A stretch of 64,000 nt of DNA from Oscillospiraceae bacterium (GCA_015067925.1 SVLN01000001.1:1-64000); one strand, 5' to 3'; shown: positions 1 to 9,653, counted from the first letter of the stretch. Notes: generated from the sequence alone by a model not told the origin. A program made the numbers and translations.

Positions 1-2
1 AG

Positions 3-170
3 GCGTATGCCGAACAGGTCAAGGCGAGCGGGTTTACCGTTGACGCCGAGGAGGAAGACCAAAACGTTTACGGGGTCGTCGTCTACACCTATTCGGCTTA
101 TAACGCAGACGGATATCGCGTTGAGGTCACCTTTACCAACGGCACGAGCGGAATTACTATAAGCAAATAA
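3..170 (+). CDS. C-terminal fragment of a hypothetical protein (truncated by window edge)
   Basis: Open frame from base 3: AYAEQVKASGFTVDAEEEDQNVYGVVVYTYSAYNADGYRVEVTFTNGTSGITISK*, stop at 168-170. Confidence 0.5.
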   Translation, partial: AYAEQVKASGFTVDAEEEDQNVYGVVVYTYSAYNADGYRVEVTFTNGTSGITISK

Positions 171-171
171 A

Positions 172-375
172 AGCCTATCTATGCCGATAAGGGCATCACC
201 GGAACAAGCTACAAAAAAAACGAGATGAGTTCAATCGCATGATCAATAACGGTGACCGCCCGAAATACTATGTCGTGAACAACCATCCGGCAATTATCGA
301 CTCCCTTACATTCAGCAGAGTCCAAGAAGAAATCGCTCGGCGTAACAGTAAGAAGAAAGTGAAGCAGAAGGGCTC
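172..375 (+). pseudogene. Decayed large serine recombinase (TnpX/resolvase-type) remnant
   Basis: IYADKGITGTSYKK in one frame, then KKRDEFNRMINNGDRPKYYVVNNHPAIIDSLTFSRVQEEIARRNSKKK in another, with the frame change at an A8 run (213-220); matches the familiar YADxGITGTxxKKRDEFNRM and PxYYVxNxHPAIIDxxxFxxVQxExxRR motifs with most of the protein missing. Confidence 0.75.
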
Positions 376-428
376 GAAATTATCTTTAATAGAATTAGCT
401 TTAACATTTACACCAGCTATCCATTTAG

Positions 429-484
429 AATGCCTACAGTATTTTAGACAGTTCTTTTCGGACTGGTCGAATACTGTAGGCATT
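429..484. terminator. Long perfect inverted repeat, terminator-like
   Basis: AATGCCTACAGTATT (429-443) / AATACTGTAGGCATT (470-484), 15-bp perfect arms followed by TTGTTTTAT. Confidence 0.55.
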
Positions 485-617
485 TTGTTTTATCCTGCTA
501 TTAAGTTGTAAAACTCTTTTTCTGCTTAATTTGGAGTCAGAAAACCAAGCTGCTGATGAGGACGGAAAGCAAAGGACGTGGTGCGTAATGACATCTATCG
601 TGTTGGGATTACACAAA

Positions 618-652
618 AAAAGCAGTCACCCATTTGGGTGATTGCTTTTTTG
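618..652 (+). terminator. Intrinsic terminator
   Basis: AAAGCAGTCACCCatttGGGTGATTGCTTTTTT stem-loop plus T-tract. Confidence 0.7.
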
Positions 653-739
653 CGAGCGGAATCCAAAACAATTGTTTTGCTTTTTCCTTTATCCGAGCTT
701 ATAATATTTATGTAGATTTGAAGTGGAGGGGACGTCGTT

Positions 740-1768
740 ATGCAGAAAAAACTGTTTATGATTCTGCTGCTGGTCATTGCTATGCTTCTTTGCAGCTGCA
801 ATGCCTCGCAGCCAACCCCTCTTCCGCCAGCTCCGGAAACGAATTCAACGATTGATCCCCTTCCGGAGTCAACCCAGCCGGAGCAATCCGACAAATCCGA
901 ATTGGAGGAGGTTGTCACGCCTGAAGCGCCTTCTTCCGAGGAGGAAGAACCCACTCTACCAAACCCGGAAGAAGAAATCGAACCAACTCCGCCGTCTCCC
1001 CCGGAAGAAGAAACCGAACCGACTCCGCCGTCTCCCCCGGAAGAAGAAACCGAACCGACGCCTCCCCCTCCTTCTGAAGAGGAAGAAGCGCCGCCACCCG
1101 CTGAGGAAGATGAGGAGGAACCGACACCCGTGCTGCACACGGACCTGTATCTTCCCGACTACACGGCAGAGCAGATCATAGAGTATTTTGAAGAGGTCGT
1201 GCTCGACGTCGAATACTCCGATGGCGCAGGAGATATCCATCTTGTTCAAAAATGGATGAACCCTCTTTACTACCGATTCTATGGCTCCCCCACTGACACC
1301 GACAAAGAGGTTTTAAACGCCTTATTTGAACAATTGAACGCCATTCCCGGCTTCCCGGGCATTTATTATTCCGAAACAGAATCCCAAGTAAATGTAACTC
1401 TCAATTTCTTGAACGAAGCGGATTTCAACGAATCCTTCTCCTCTGTAATCGGTGGAGAATATGCGTATGGTGCGGTGCAGTTCTGGTACTATCTTGCCAA
1501 TAACGAAATCCACACGGCACGCATCGGTTATCGCACGGATATTGATCAAAGCGATCGTAATTCCGTGCTGATTGAGGAAATCATCAACATGCTGGGAATC
1601 AGCGATACCCTCCTGCGCCCAGACAGCATCACGTATCAGTATTCCAATGAAAACATGGAGTTAAGCGATGTAGATCTGGTGATTCTGGCGCTGCTCTATC
1701 ATCCCTCTATCCAATGCGGCATGAATGCTGAAAGCTGCGCTGAAGTGATCCGGGAGCTTTATTATTGA
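740..1768 (+). CDS. Putative lipoprotein with Pro/Glu-rich repeat linker
   Basis: 342-aa ORF; signal peptide with lipobox-like MQKKLFMILLLVIAMLLCSC; PTPPSPPEEETE repeats followed by a globular domain. Confidence 0.85.
   Translation: MQKKLFMILLLVIAMLLCSCNASQPTPLPPAPETNSTIDPLPESTQPEQSDKSELEEVVTPEAPSSEEEEPTLPNPEEEIEPTPPSPPEEETEPTPPSPPEEETEPTPPPPSEEEEAPPPAEEDEEEPTPVLHTDLYLPDYTAEQIIEYFEEVVLDVEYSDGAGDIHLVQKWMNPLYYRFYGSPTDTDKEVLNALFEQLNAIPGFPGIYYSETESQVNVTLNFLNEADFNESFSSVIGGEYAYGAVQFWYYLANNEIHTARIGYRTDIDQSDRNSVLIEEIINMLGISDTLLRPDSITYQYSNENMELSDVDLVILALLYHPSIQCGMNAESCAEVIRELYY
983..1072 (+). repeat. 36-bp tandem repeat encoding PTPPSPPEEETE
   Basis: CCRACTCCGCCGTCTCCCCCGGAAGAAGAAACCGAA at 983-1018 and 1019-1054 with degenerate flanking copies. 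Confidence 0.85.
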
Positions 1769-1779
1769 TCTTACATTTT

Positions 1780-1812
1780 AAGGCAGCCGCCTAACGGGCG
1801 GCTGCCTTACTT
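1780..1812 (+). terminator. Stem-loop / probable terminator
   Basis: AAGGCAGCCGCctaacGGGCGGCTGCCTT. Confidence 0.6.
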
Positions 1813-1885
1813 TCAGAAAAATTTGTCAAACCAAAATAAAAACGCCCTCTTCAAACGTCTAATGGGCAAAGGAGGTGAAGCAGCA

Positions 1886-2356
1886 GTGAAGCAAGATGAA
1901 TTTGCCATACGTGTGCAGGCCGTTCGCAACAAACTGTATAAAACAGCACTGACCTTCCTAGGAAGTGAATCCCTGGCATTGGATGCCGTGGATGAGGCTG
2001 TGTACAAAGCCTTGTGCGGCAAATGGAAACTCAGGCAGCCGGAATACTTCGACACCTGGATCACCCGTATTCTCATCAATGAGTGCCACAATGAATTGCG
2101 CAGACAAAAGCGTATTCATCCGTTGGATGAGCTTCCTGAAACCGCCACGGAAGAATTTGATTCTCTGCCCTTAAAAGAAGCACTGCAACGCTTACCAAAG
2201 GAATTGAAAGATGTTATCATCCTGCGATTCTTCGGCGGCTATACCGTGGCCGAAACTGCCCAAACGCTGCAAATCCCTGCAGGAACTGTTGCAACCAGGC
2301 AACGAAAAGCCCTGCAGCTGCTGCGGCTGGAACTTGAAGAGGAGGTGTCCTTATGA
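1886..2356 (+). CDS. RNA polymerase sigma factor, sigma-70/ECF family
   Basis: GTG start 8 bp after AAAGGAGGTG; DAVDEAVYKAL...FDTWITRILINECHNELRRQ and HTH LKDVIILRFFGGYTVAETAQTLQIPAGTVATRQRKAL. Confidence 0.85.
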   Translation: MKQDEFAIRVQAVRNKLYKTALTFLGSESLALDAVDEAVYKALCGKWKLRQPEYFDTWITRILINECHNELRRQKRIHPLDELPETATEEFDSLPLKEALQRLPKELKDVIILRFFGGYTVAETAQTLQIPAGTVATRQRKALQLLRLELEEEVSL

Positions 2357-3726
2357 ATCGAAACACAGAGTATACCGCCATGCTGGAAGAACTGAATCAA
2401 CCGGCATCCGCTCTTGATTTCACTCTTGACCGCGCTTACAAGAAAAAACGAAAAAGAACCACAAAAATGATTGCTCGTCCGCTTACCGCCCTGGCAGCCT
2501 GTTTTGCCCTCTTTGTGGTTCTGGTCAATTTCTCAGCACCGGTCGCCTACGCATGTTCGCAGATCCCTGTTCTGCGGGAGCTGGCTGACGCCGTGACGTT
2601 CTCCAGATCTCTGAGCGATGCTGTGGAAAACCAGTACGTGCAGCCGATGGAGCTGACACAAACCGAAAATGACATTACCGCAAGGGTCGAATATCTGATC
2701 GTCGATCAGAAGCAAGTCAACATCTTCTTCCGTTTGGATTCCGATGTATACACGCAGCTTTTGGCCGATCCCGATGTCAATAAAAACAATGAGAATATCG
2801 GATTCTGCATCATCAACAACGATTTTCATGCTGAAAACGGGAAACTTCGATCCATTTCAGTGGATTTCACTGAAGGCAACGTACCCGATACGCTGCAGTT
2901 CATCCTGCACGTGTACTCGGACAATACAGATTACTCACAAGCACCGTCAGATCAATTGAGCGCAGACTATGAAGCGGATTTCTCCTCTGATCGTCCAAAT
3001 TATTTGGCGAACTTTGAATTCACCTTAGAGTTCGATCCCGCATTTACTGCAACCGGAAAGGTTTTCCCGGTCAACGAAACCGTGATTCTGGACGGTCAGG
3101 CCATTACAATTACGAATGTGGAAGTGTATCCTACTCACATGAGGGTTGAGGTCGGAGAATCCCCTGATAATACCGCCTGGCTGAAAGGTCTTGCATTCTA
3201 CATTGAAACTGATTTGGGCATGAAGTTTGAACCAGTCTCCAACGGCATTGTATCCACAGGCACCGCCGACTCCCCTTCCATGGTTTCCTACCGGGCAGAC
3301 AGCACATATTTCTATGAAGCGAAACACCTGAAGCTGGTCATCACCGGCGCCCAGTGGCTGCGCAAAGACATGGAAAAGACCTATCTGAACCTTCTCACCG
3401 GTGAACACGGCGAACTTCCGGAAGGCGCGGCATTTGACTCTGCAGAAAGGCAGGGCAGCGGTTGGGTCGTCACCTTCCGCGCTGCGTTGCAGGAAGATGG
3501 CCCCATGTATCAGCTCTTCCGTCAGACGTTCTACGATGCAGACGGCAACGAGTACGAGATCAACCAGTGGAGCCATACGTATGGCGATGCAGATGAGAAC
3601 GGCAACAACACTTACTTCTACGACGAGTTCCCCTTGAGAAACTACCCCTATGATGAAGTCTGGCTCAGTCCTCAGTTTTCTCACAACTGGGTGGCAGAAA
3701 ACCAGATCATCCTCACCATCCAATAA
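2353..3726 (+). CDS. DUF4179-type membrane protein, probable anti-sigma factor
   Basis: ATGA overlap with the upstream sigma factor; single N-terminal TM (MIARPLTALAACFALFVVLVNFSAPVAYACSQIPVLRELADAV) and large extracytoplasmic region. Confidence 0.75.
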   Translation: MNRNTEYTAMLEELNQPASALDFTLDRAYKKKRKRTTKMIARPLTALAACFALFVVLVNFSAPVAYACSQIPVLRELADAVTFSRSLSDAVENQYVQPMELTQTENDITARVEYLIVDQKQVNIFFRLDSDVYTQLLADPDVNKNNENIGFCIINNDFHAENGKLRSISVDFTEGNVPDTLQFILHVYSDNTDYSQAPSDQLSADYEADFSSDRPNYLANFEFTLEFDPAFTATGKVFPVNETVILDGQAITITNVEVYPTHMRVEVGESPDNTAWLKGLAFYIETDLGMKFEPVSNGIVSTGTADSPSMVSYRADSTYFYEAKHLKLVITGAQWLRKDMEKTYLNLLTGEHGELPEGAAFDSAERQGSGWVVTFRAALQEDGPMYQLFRQTFYDADGNEYEINQWSHTYGDADENGNNTYFYDEFPLRNYPYDEVWLSPQFSHNWVAENQIILTIQ

Positions 3727-3731
3727 ACAAA

Positions 3732-3762
3732 AACCAGCCATCCTGTTCGGATGGCTGGTTTT
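3732..3762. terminator. Bidirectional terminator
   Basis: AAACCAGCCATCctgttcGGATGGCTGGTTTTC. Confidence 0.75.
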
Positions 3763-3763
3763 C

Positions 3764-4471
3764 TTATGCATTAAGCAGTTCTTCCAATGCCGCCATGGTT
3801 TCGCGGGTAGGCTCCGGGATATGAGCAAAAGGAAAGTCCTTTCCCATATTATCATATTTGACCTGGCAGATCTTCTTGAACGGAAGAAGCTCGATTTTAT
3901 CCACACAGGCGTGGGCCTTGCCAATCGCCTTCAAGGACAGGATATTCTCTTCCTTATCATTCAGGGTCGGGATAATCACCTGGCGCAAAGTAACAGGAAT
4001 GGTTTTTTCATTGAGATATGAAAGAAAGTCCAGTACATTCGCCATTTTGCAGCCGACAAAGCTTTCGTAGGATTCTTCATCCGTGTACTTGATATCCAGA
4101 AGCACCCGGTCCGTTACCTGCAAAAGCGCGGCAACTGCATCGTTCATGATGCTGCCGGAGGTGTCCAGGCAGGTGTGGATTCCCTCCGCCTTGCAGAGGC
4201 GGAACAGCTCTTCTACAAACTCCGCCTGCAGCAGCGGCTCGCCGCCGGACACTGTGATGCCGCCATTGTCCTGAAAGTATTCCCGATAACGAATCACCTT
4301 TTGCAGCACCTGCTCGGCAGAATACAACGCTCCTGCTGTACAATCCCAGGTATCAGGATTGTGGCAGCAGCCGCAGCGCAGATTGCAGCCTTGCAGAAAA
4401 ACCACAAAGCGAACGCCGGGGCCATCAAGCGTTCCCAGGCTCTGGAACGAATGGACGCGTCCTTCCATCAT
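3764..4471 (-). CDS. pflA: Pyruvate formate-lyase activating enzyme (radical SAM)
   Basis: MMEGRVHSFQSLGTLDGPGVRFVVFLQGCNLRCGCCHNPDTW; immediately downstream of pflB. Confidence 0.95.
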   Translation of the reverse strand: MMEGRVHSFQSLGTLDGPGVRFVVFLQGCNLRCGCCHNPDTWDCTAGALYSAEQVLQKVIRYREYFQDNGGITVSGGEPLLQAEFVEELFRLCKAEGIHTCLDTSGSIMNDAVAALLQVTDRVLLDIKYTDEESYESFVGCKMANVLDFLSYLNEKTIPVTLRQVIIPTLNDKEENILSLKAIGKAHACVDKIELLPFKKICQVKYDNMGKDFPFAHIPEPTRETMAALEELLNA

Positions 4472-4472
4472 C

Positions 4473-6704
4473 TTACACAGCCTCGTGGAAGGTACGGCTG
4501 ATGACTTCACGCTGCTGTTCCCGGGAGAGCTTGCAGAAGTTCACCGCATAACCGGACACGCGGATGGTCAGGTTGGGATACAGCTCCGGATTCTCATAGG
4601 CCTTCATCAGCGTTTCTCTATTCATCACATTCACGTTGATGTGGTGGGCGCTCTTGGCAAAATAGCCGTCGAGAATGGTAACCAGGTTCTCAACACGCTC
4701 CTCAGCTGTTCTGCCCAGGGCATCAGGCGTGATGGAGAAGGTATTGGAAATGCCGTCACGGCAGTCATCATAGCTGATCTTCGCCACGGAGTTCAGAGAT
4801 GCCAGCGCGCCGTTTTCCTCACGGTTGTGCATGGGGTTAGCACCGGGTGCAAAGGGAGCGAAGGCTTCACGGCCGTCCGGCGTAGCGCCGGTGTTCTTAC
4901 CGTAGGCAACGTTGGAGGTGATGGTCAGCACAGACAGAGTGTGCTCGGCATTGCGGTAGGTCGGCGTCTTGCGCAGCTCTGTGATCACGCGATGGGCCAT
5001 GTCCTTGGCGATCAGGTCCACACGGTCATCGTCATTGCCAAACTTGGGGAACTCGCCCGAAGTTTCAAAACTTACAATATAACCGTTTTCATCCTTCACG
5101 GGATGCACGCTGGCGTACTTGATAGCACTCAGAGAGTCCGTCACCACAGACAGGCCGGCGATGCCGAAGGCCATAAAGCGGCCCACATTGGTATCATGCA
5201 GCGCCATTTGGGTCTTTTCATAGGCGTACTTGTCGTGCATGTAGTGGATGATGTTCATGGTGTTCACATACAGATGGCTCAGCCAGGCAATGTAAGTGTC
5301 GTAACGCGCCATTACGGCGTCAAAGTCCAGCGTTTCGCCCTCAAGAACCGGCATCTGCGGTCCGATGTGGATGCCGCTGGTAGTATCATAACCGCCGTTC
5401 AGGGCAATCAGCAGAAGTTTTGCCAGGTTGCAGCGGGCGCCGAAGAACTGCATCTGCTTGCCCACCTTCATGGCAGACACGCAGCAGGCAATGGCATAGT
5501 CATCGCCGTAGATGGGTCTCATCAGGTCGTCGCTCTCATACTGGATGGAATCGGTGTCCACCGATACGCGGGCACAGTATTTTTTAAAGCTCTCCGGCAG
5601 ATTCTTTGACCACAGAATCGTCAGGTTCGGTTCGGGAGAAGATCCCAAAGTATACAGGGTGTTGAGCATGCGGTAGCTGCTCTTGGTCACCAGGGTGCGA
5701 CCGTCCTCGCCCATGCCGCCAACTGCTTCGGTGATCCACATGGGATCGCCGCCGAAGAGCTCGTTGTATTCGGGGGTTCTCAGATGACGGGCCATACGCA
5801 GCTTGATGACAAAGTCGTCCATCAGCTCCTGGGCGCCTTCTTCTGTCAGAACGCCGTTGCGAATGTCGCGCTCGATATAAATATCAAAGAAGGTGCTCAC
5901 ACGGCCCAGGGACATGGCAGCGCCGTTCTGCTCCTTGATGGCACCCAGATAAGCAAAGTAAGTCCACTGAATCGCTTCCTTCGCGTTGGCGGCAGGACCG
6001 GAGATATCATAGCCGTACATAGCGGCCATTTCTTTCATATAATTCAGGAAGGCAATCTGCTGGAAGAGTTCTTCGTTGAGGCGGATCATCTCCGCATCAA
6101 AGAACCCCTCGCCCAGTTTTTCCTTATCCTTCTTCTTTTCGGCAATCAGGTGATCCACACCGTACAGCGCCACACGGCGATAGTCGCCAATGATACGGCC
6201 GCGGCCGTAGGCGTCGGGCAAACCAGTGATGACATGGCTCTTACGAGCAGCGCGCATCTCCGCTGTGTAGGCGCGGTACACGCCGTCATTATGGGTAGTG
6301 CGATACTTGAACTCTTCCTGCACCTTCTCGCTCAGGTTGTAGCCGTAGGCTTCGCAGGCCTGCTTGGCCATACGCATGCCGCCGAAGGGATTGACGCCGC
6401 GCTTGAGGGGACGATTGGTCTGCAGGCCAACGATCAGCTCATTTTCCTTATCAATATAACCGGGGGTATAGCTGGTCAGGGAAGAGACCGTTGCCGTGTC
6501 GATATCCAAGACACCGCCCAGCTGACGCTCCAGGGTGAAAAGTGCCTGAACGCGCTCCATCAGCTTGCTTGTGCGTTCCGTTGCTCCGGCGAGGAAGCTC
6601 TCATCGCCCGTGTACGGCGTATAGTTGCGCTGGATAAAATCACGCACGTTGATTTCGTTCTGCCAGGCACCAGCCTGGAATCCGTTCCAATGAATGTGTT
6701 CCAT
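4473..6704 (-). CDS. pflB: Formate acetyltransferase (pyruvate formate-lyase)
   Basis: [38 protein letters not shown]..., IACCVSAM active-site Cys pair, C-terminal glycyl-radical motif RVSGYAVNF. Confidence 0.97.
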   Translation of the reverse strand: MEHIHWNGFQAGAWQNEINVRDFIQRNYTPYTGDESFLAGATERTSKLMERVQALFTLERQLGGVLDIDTATVSSLTSYTPGYIDKENELIVGLQTNRPLKRGVNPFGGMRMAKQACEAYGYNLSEKVQEEFKYRTTHNDGVYRAYTAEMRAARKSHVITGLPDAYGRGRIIGDYRRVALYGVDHLIAEKKKDKEKLGEGFFDAEMIRLNEELFQQIAFLNYMKEMAAMYGYDISGPAANAKEAIQWTYFAYLGAIKEQNGAAMSLGRVSTFFDIYIERDIRNGVLTEEGAQELMDDFVIKLRMARHLRTPEYNELFGGDPMWITEAVGGMGEDGRTLVTKSSYRMLNTLYTLGSSPEPNLTILWSKNLPESFKKYCARVSVDTDSIQYESDDLMRPIYGDDYAIACCVSAMKVGKQMQFFGARCNLAKLLLIALNGGYDTTSGIHIGPQMPVLEGETLDFDAVMARYDTYIAWLSHLYVNTMNIIHYMHDKYAYEKTQMALHDTNVGRFMAFGIAGLSVVTDSLSAIKYASVHPVKDENGYIVSFETSGEFPKFGNDDDRVDLIAKDMAHRVITELRKTPTYRNAEHTLSVLTITSNVAYGKNTGATPDGREAFAPFAPGANPMHNREENGALASLNSVAKISYDDCRDGISNTFSITPDALGRTAEERVENLVTILDGYFAKSAHHINVNVMNRETLMKAYENPELYPNLTIRVSGYAVNFCKLSREQQREVISRTFHEAV

Positions 6705-6744
6705 CTGTTGTTCCTCCTTGTTTCCCACCGAAGCCCTCAGGGTA

Positions 6745-6856
6745 CAAAAAAGGGCAATTCAGTAGGTTCGACTGAATTGCCCAGACGGTCGGCATCATAT
6801 TCCTTCACACTTCCCCGCGGTAATCCGCGAAATCCGTCAGTCATGCAAAGGTTACG
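6745..6856 (-). ncRNA. ZTP (pfl-motif) riboswitch with intrinsic terminator
   Basis: Minus strand: GCATGACTGACGGATTTCGCGGATTACCGCGGGGAAGTGTGAAGG...GCCGACCGTCTGGGCA, then terminator GGGCAATTCAGTcgaacctACTGAATTGCCCTTTTTT. Confidence 0.85.
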
Positions 6857-6861
6857 TCAAT

Positions 6862-6890
6862 ATTGTAAACAATTTACAAGGTTTTGTCAA
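6862..6890 (-). promoter_or_regulatory. Promoter for riboswitch-pflB-pflA
   Basis: TTGACA-17 bp-TACAAT on minus strand. Confidence 0.8.
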
Positions 6891-6999
6891 TGTGTGAAGG
6901 ACACACATTTTCACGATTTCTCCGGCAAAAGAGTTGTCAATGTTGTTGGTTTGTGATAAACTTTGTGCTAGATTCATCCACGCGAAAGGACCGATTATC

Positions 7000-7992
7000 A
7001 TGAGCAACCCCATCCGTATTGCAATTCTGGGCTACGGCAACTTAGGCCGCGGCGTTGAGCTGGCTGTCCGCGCCAATGAAGATATGAAACTTGTAGCATT
7101 CTTCACACGCAGAGATCCTGCCAGCCTGAAAACCAACACTCCGGGCGTTCCCGTTTATCACATGGATCAGCTTCTGGAGAAAAAAGACGAAATCGATGTG
7201 CTGATGCTCTGCGGCGGCAGTGCAAAGGACCTGCCTGTGCAGAGTGTGGAATATGCCAAATACTTCAACATCGTCGACAGTTTCGATACCCACGCCAAAA
7301 TCCCCGAGCATTTTGCCGCCTGCGACAAAAGTGCCGCCGAGGGCGGTAAGATCGCTCTGATCTCTGTGGGTTGGGACCCCGGTATGTTCTCTCTTCAGCG
7401 CCTGCTGGGCAATTGCATCCTGCCCAATGGCAGCGACTATACCTTCTGGGGCAAGGGCGTCAGCCAGGGTCATTCCGACGCCATTCGCCGCATCGATGGC
7501 GTGGCCGATGCCAAGCAGTATACCATCCCCGTTGACGATGCTCTCTTACGTGTTCGCGCCGGTGAAAACCCTGTCCTCACCACCCGTGAAAAGCATATTC
7601 GTGAGTGCTTTGTGGTGGCCGAAGACGGCGCCGATCTCGCCAGAATCGAAACTGAGATCAAGACCATGCCCAACTACTTTGCCGATTACGACACCATCGT
7701 GCACTTCATTTCTGCTGAAGAGCTCGCCCTCGACCACGCTGGGATTCCCCACGGCGGTTTTGTGATGCGCAGTGGTGTAACCGGACTGAACGGCGAGACC
7801 CAGCAAATGATTGAGTATTCCCTCAAGCTGGGCTCCAACCCGGAATTCACCGCCAGCGTTCTGGTTTGCTATGCCAGAGCCGCTTACCGTATGAACGCCA
7901 GGGGCGAAAGCGGCTGCAAGACCGTATTTGATGTTCCGCCTGCCCTGCTCTCTCCCAAGTCCGGCGAAGAACTTCGAAAAAATCTGCTGTAA
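7000..7992 (+). CDS. ddh: meso-Diaminopimelate dehydrogenase
   Basis: MSNPIRIAILGYGNLGRGVELAVRANEDMKLVAFFTRRDP...NIVDSFDTHAKIPEHF...VGWDPGMFSLQR. Confidence 0.93.
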   Translation: MSNPIRIAILGYGNLGRGVELAVRANEDMKLVAFFTRRDPASLKTNTPGVPVYHMDQLLEKKDEIDVLMLCGGSAKDLPVQSVEYAKYFNIVDSFDTHAKIPEHFAACDKSAAEGGKIALISVGWDPGMFSLQRLLGNCILPNGSDYTFWGKGVSQGHSDAIRRIDGVADAKQYTIPVDDALLRVRAGENPVLTTREKHIRECFVVAEDGADLARIETEIKTMPNYFADYDTIVHFISAEELALDHAGIPHGGFVMRSGVTGLNGETQQMIEYSLKLGSNPEFTASVLVCYARAAYRMNARGESGCKTVFDVPPALLSPKSGEELRKNLL

Positions 7993-7995
7993 ATA

Positions 7996-8026
7996 AAAAA
8001 AGAGAAGCACTGCTTCTCTTTTTTTG
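7996..8026 (+). terminator. Intrinsic terminator
   Basis: AAAAAAAGAGAAGCactGCTTCTCTTTTTTTG. Confidence 0.8.
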
Positions 8027-8122
8027 TTCCGATGCGCTAAGAATCCGCAAAGAAAAAATTTATACATAAACCTCTTTCGTAGATATGCTATAATGGAATC
8101 AAAACTTTTCTGAGGTGACGAA

Positions 8123-9640
8123 TTGAAGCTATTGAATCCAAAAATGCAGCATAAGTTTTCCGAAGCGCTCGCAGCCGTCCTCCCGATTGTTGCCATTGTG
8201 CTGGTGCTTAGCTTTTCCTTTGCGCCGATCACCCCCAGCGTTCTTCTGAGTTTTCTGTTCGGTGCCGTGATGGTCATGGTCGGTATGATGTTCTTTACGC
8301 TCGGTGCTGAGATGTCTATGACGCCCATGGGCGAAAAAGTGGGCTCTCGCATGACTCAGAGTAAAAAGGTCTGGCTGATCGTGGTGCTGTCCTTTGTATT
8401 GGGCGTGATTATTACCGTGTCCGAACCGGATCTGCAGGTTCTGGCGCAGTTGGTTCCTTCCATTCCCAATACCATGCTGATCCTGGCTGTTGCCGTGGGC
8501 GTGGGCATGTTCCTGGTGGTCGCCATTGTGCGTATGCTGCTGAACATCCCTCTCAGAACTCTGCTGGTTGTGTTTTACATCATCTCCTTTGGCCTTTTGT
8601 TCCTGGTTGTTCCCGATTTCCGGGCAATTGCCTTCGATTCCGGCGGCGTGACTACGGGTCCCATGACGGTTCCCTTCATCATGGCCCTGGGCGTTGGTAT
8701 CGCAGCCATTCGTGACGATAAAAATGCTGCAGACGACAGCTTCGGTCTGGTAGCCCTTTGCTCCATCGGTCCGATTCTTGCCGTTCTGGTTCTGGGCCTG
8801 ATCTTTCATCCGTCCAAAAGCAATGTGCAGCCCATCGTGGATCTGCAGCTGAACGATACGGTGGATCTGTGGAACATGTTCTCTCATGAGATCCCCCACT
8901 ACATGAAGGAGATCGCTATTTCCCTTCTGCCGATCATTGTTTTCTTCGGCCTGTTCCAGGTATTTTCACTGAAACTTCGCAAGAAGACCCTGGGCAAGAT
9001 CGTCATCGGCCTTGTTTATACTTACATCGGCCTGGTTCTGTTCCTCACCGGCGCGAATGTCGGCTTTATGCCTGCCGGCACTTACCTGGGAAATGTGCTT
9101 GCTAGCTCCGCATATCGCTATCTGCTGATTCCCATCGGCGCACTGATCGGCTTCTTTATTGTCAAAGCTGAGCCTGCCGTTTACGTGTTGAACCACCAGG
9201 TTGAAGAGATCACCGACGGCGCCATTTCCGCTAAGGCCATGGGCATCAGCCTCTCTGTGGGCGTTGCAGTTTCCGTTGCCTTAGCTATGATCCGTGTGCT
9301 GACGGGCATCTCGATCCTCTGGTTCCTGATCCCCGGGTACGCCATTGCGCTGGGTCTTTCCTATGTGGTTCCTAAGATCTTCACCGCGATTGCCTTTGAC
9401 TCAGGCGGCGTTGCCTCCGGCCCCATGACTGCAACCTTCCTGCTGCCGCTGGCGCAAGGTGCCTGCGTCGCAGTGGGCGGTAATCTTGCCTCGGATGCTT
9501 TTGGCGTGGTCGCCATGGTCGCTATGACACCGCTGATCACCATTCAGATCATGGGTGTGATTCATGTCATCAAAAATCGCAAGCAAGAGCGTGTTTCCCT
9601 GGTTTCCGGCGAACTGGACTGGGCTATTATCGAGCTGTAA
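8123..9640 (+). CDS. DUF1538-family polytopic membrane protein, internally duplicated, probable transporter
   Basis: TTG start after GAGGTGACG; two repeats each with AFDSGGVxxGPMT (FRAIAFDSGGVTTGPMTVPF and FTAIAFDSGGVASGPMTATF). Confidence 0.85.
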   Translation: MKLLNPKMQHKFSEALAAVLPIVAIVLVLSFSFAPITPSVLLSFLFGAVMVMVGMMFFTLGAEMSMTPMGEKVGSRMTQSKKVWLIVVLSFVLGVIITVSEPDLQVLAQLVPSIPNTMLILAVAVGVGMFLVVAIVRMLLNIPLRTLLVVFYIISFGLLFLVVPDFRAIAFDSGGVTTGPMTVPFIMALGVGIAAIRDDKNAADDSFGLVALCSIGPILAVLVLGLIFHPSKSNVQPIVDLQLNDTVDLWNMFSHEIPHYMKEIAISLLPIIVFFGLFQVFSLKLRKKTLGKIVIGLVYTYIGLVLFLTGANVGFMPAGTYLGNVLASSAYRYLLIPIGALIGFFIVKAEPAVYVLNHQVEEITDGAISAKAMGISLSVGVAVSVALAMIRVLTGISILWFLIPGYAIALGLSYVVPKIFTAIAFDSGGVASGPMTATFLLPLAQGACVAVGGNLASDAFGVVAMVAMTPLITIQIMGVIHVIKNRKQERVSLVSGELDWAIIEL

Positions 9641-9653
9641 AGGAGGCTGACCA

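Noticed and set aside
172-740. Possible prophage or ICE boundary containing cargo
   Set aside because: Only a decayed recombinase fragment is visible; no phage, conjugation or cargo genes follow.
983-1072. Possible CRISPR-like direct repeat
   Set aside because: 36-bp units are contiguous with no spacers and encode an in-frame protein repeat.
595-1140. Ser/Gly-rich 181-aa minus-strand ORF
   Set aside because: Produced by reading the Pro/Glu repeat of the 740-1768 lipoprotein on the opposite strand.
4359-5609. 416-aa plus-strand ORF opposite pflB/pflA
   Set aside because: Antisense of well-supported pflB and pflA; no motif or RBS.
6752-6782. Inverted repeat GGGCAATTCAGT/ACTGAATTGCCC considered as a transposon end
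   Set aside because: Position and T-tract fit the terminator of the ZTP riboswitch; no transposase nearby.
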